Source: Gemmatimonadales bacterium (lineage in GTDB: Bacteria; Gemmatimonadota; Gemmatimonadetes; Longimicrobiales; Gaopeijiaceae). From it: a DNA stretch of 48,917 bases. How positions within the stretch are numbered: the stretch's first letter is position 1; each line of letters opens with the position of its first letter. Below are positions 48,248 to 48,917 of this stretch, piece after piece. The position numbers and the translations under genes are program-made. The notes beneath the pieces were generated by a model. It ran no database searches and had not been told where the DNA came from. It saw only the letters and a program-made list of their open reading frames with translations. Where the stretch lies: positions 1 through 48,917 of the forward strand of contig REBP01000096.1 in NCBI GenBank assembly GCA_007692665.1, read 5' to 3'.

Positions 48248-48917
48248 CCCTGCATGACCCCCGATCCACCGATCTCGTCGCACCCGCCGGCCCCGGCGCA
48301 ACCCCGGCACCCCCCGCGCTGGAACTCGCCTCGCTGGGTCATCGCTACGGCGGCTGGCGCGGGGGTCATACCGCGCTGGAGGACCTGACCCTTCGCATCC
48401 CCGAAGGGAGCCTCGTCGCGCTCCTCGGGCCGAACGGCGCCGGCAAGAGCACCCTCCTCCGCATCGTGGCCGGCCTCCAGCACCCGACATCGGGCACCGT
48501 GCGCGTCCTGGGGCACGACCCCCAGCGACTCCCCCGCGACCTCCGGGCGCAGGTGGGTTTCGTGGCCGAGGGACTCCGGCTCCCCGGGTGGATGCGGCTG
48601 GGGCAGCTCGAGCGCTGGCTTGCGCCCCTGTACGATTCCTGGGATGCGACGCTGGCCGACGAACTCCGGGCCCGGTTCCGCCTGGAGCCGGGTCGCCGGA
48701 TCGACACGCTCTCCCGGGGGGAGCACATGAAGGCCGCGCTTCTCTGCGCCCTGGCACCTCGCCCCCGGCTCCTCGTGCTGGACGAACCCTTTGCCGGGAT
48801 GGACGTGGCCGTCCGGGACGAGCTCGTGCGGGGGATCCTCGAGACCTCGGAGGCGGAAGGGTGGACCGTGCTGCTGGCCTCCCACGAGGTGGCGGAGATG
48901 GAGGCGCTGGTGGACCG
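48244..48917 (+). CDS. ABC transporter ATP-binding protein, 3' end outside the window
   Basis: 224 codons visible from ATG 48244. Walker A GPNGAGKST with K68, signature LSRGEHMKAAL (a variant of LSGGQ), Walker B LLVLDEPFAGMD with D180 and E181, and the H-loop SHEVAEME. The length and the YtrA-type regulator in front point to a YtrB-like exporter ATPase of the kind induced by cell-wall antibiotics; the permease would follow beyond the window. The first about 25 residues are Pro/Ala-rich and extra to the fold. Confidence 0.88.
   Translation, partial: MTLHDPRSTDLVAPAGPGATPAPPALELASLGHRYGGWRGGHTALEDLTLRIPEGSLVALLGPNGAGKSTLLRIVAGLQHPTSGTVRVLGHDPQRLPRDLRAQVGFVAEGLRLPGWMRLGQLERWLAPLYDSWDATLADELRARFRLEPGRRIDTLSRGEHMKAALLCALAPRPRLLVLDEPFAGMDVAVRDELVRGILETSEAEGWTVLLASHEVAEMEALVD

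Overview
The window is a very GC-rich bacterial chromosome segment. The best guess for its source is a member of the Gemmatimonadota or a close relative. This is inferred from the gene set, not from a marker gene: DUF5117-type zinc proteases, several 6-bladed beta-propeller lipoproteins, an Oar-like TonB receptor, LVIVD and DUF305 lipoproteins, and many secreted or outer-membrane proteins of unknown role. No rRNA, tRNA, CRISPR array, IS element or prophage was seen.

Left part (1-12,600): the N-terminus of SelO; two toxin-antitoxin pairs, HigBA-like (344-936) and VapC/Phd-like (955-1559), each with a dyad upstream; a large secreted zinc protease; a TRIC-type channel; infC, which most likely starts at AUU and ends at a strong terminator; a propeller lipoprotein; a DUF1328 peptide; the run DUF305, LVIVD lipoprotein, asparaginase-like protein; a small outer-membrane barrel; and a PrmA-like methyltransferase.

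Middle (12,600-33,640): an M14 carboxypeptidase with calcium-loop-like repeats; a 1443-residue TonB-dependent receptor with an unusual Gly-rich and helical C-terminal extension, coupled to a SelD-N-terminal-like FAD oxidoreductase; DUF4153 and DUF1232 membrane proteins; an amidohydrolase; a Tat-type class V aminotransferase; a lipoprotein RidA; propeller and barrel proteins; and a membrane-domain/metallophosphatase fusion. Three intergenic palindromic elements lie here (23003-23184, 25858-26028, 27482-27643). The third has perfect 20-bp inverted termini and supplies the first codons of the RidA lipoprotein.

33,640-36,250 holds the most striking find. A near-consensus promoter appears to start a leaderless mRNA exactly at a 51-codon ORF with a Met-Cys-Met-Cys-Cys-Cys-Met cluster. 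A four-segment attenuator follows (protector, antiterminator, perfect 14-bp terminator with seven T), then an ATP-grasp ligase and a luciferase-like flavin monooxygenase. It reads as a cysteine (or Met/Cys) attenuation system controlling a sulfur-related operon.

Right part (36,250-48,917): a decayed copy of part of the 31342 membrane gene; 17-bp tandem repeats; a lower-GC pair of small exported proteins, one with an HEGAH motif; an alpha/beta-hydrolase lipoprotein; a TPR protein; a helical lipoprotein; a five-gene minus-strand operon (46036 to 42903) of related proteins that look like distant DUF2589 relatives plus a long coiled coil; an exported amidohydrolase; and a YtrA-type GntR regulator coupled to an ABC ATPase cut by the window edge.
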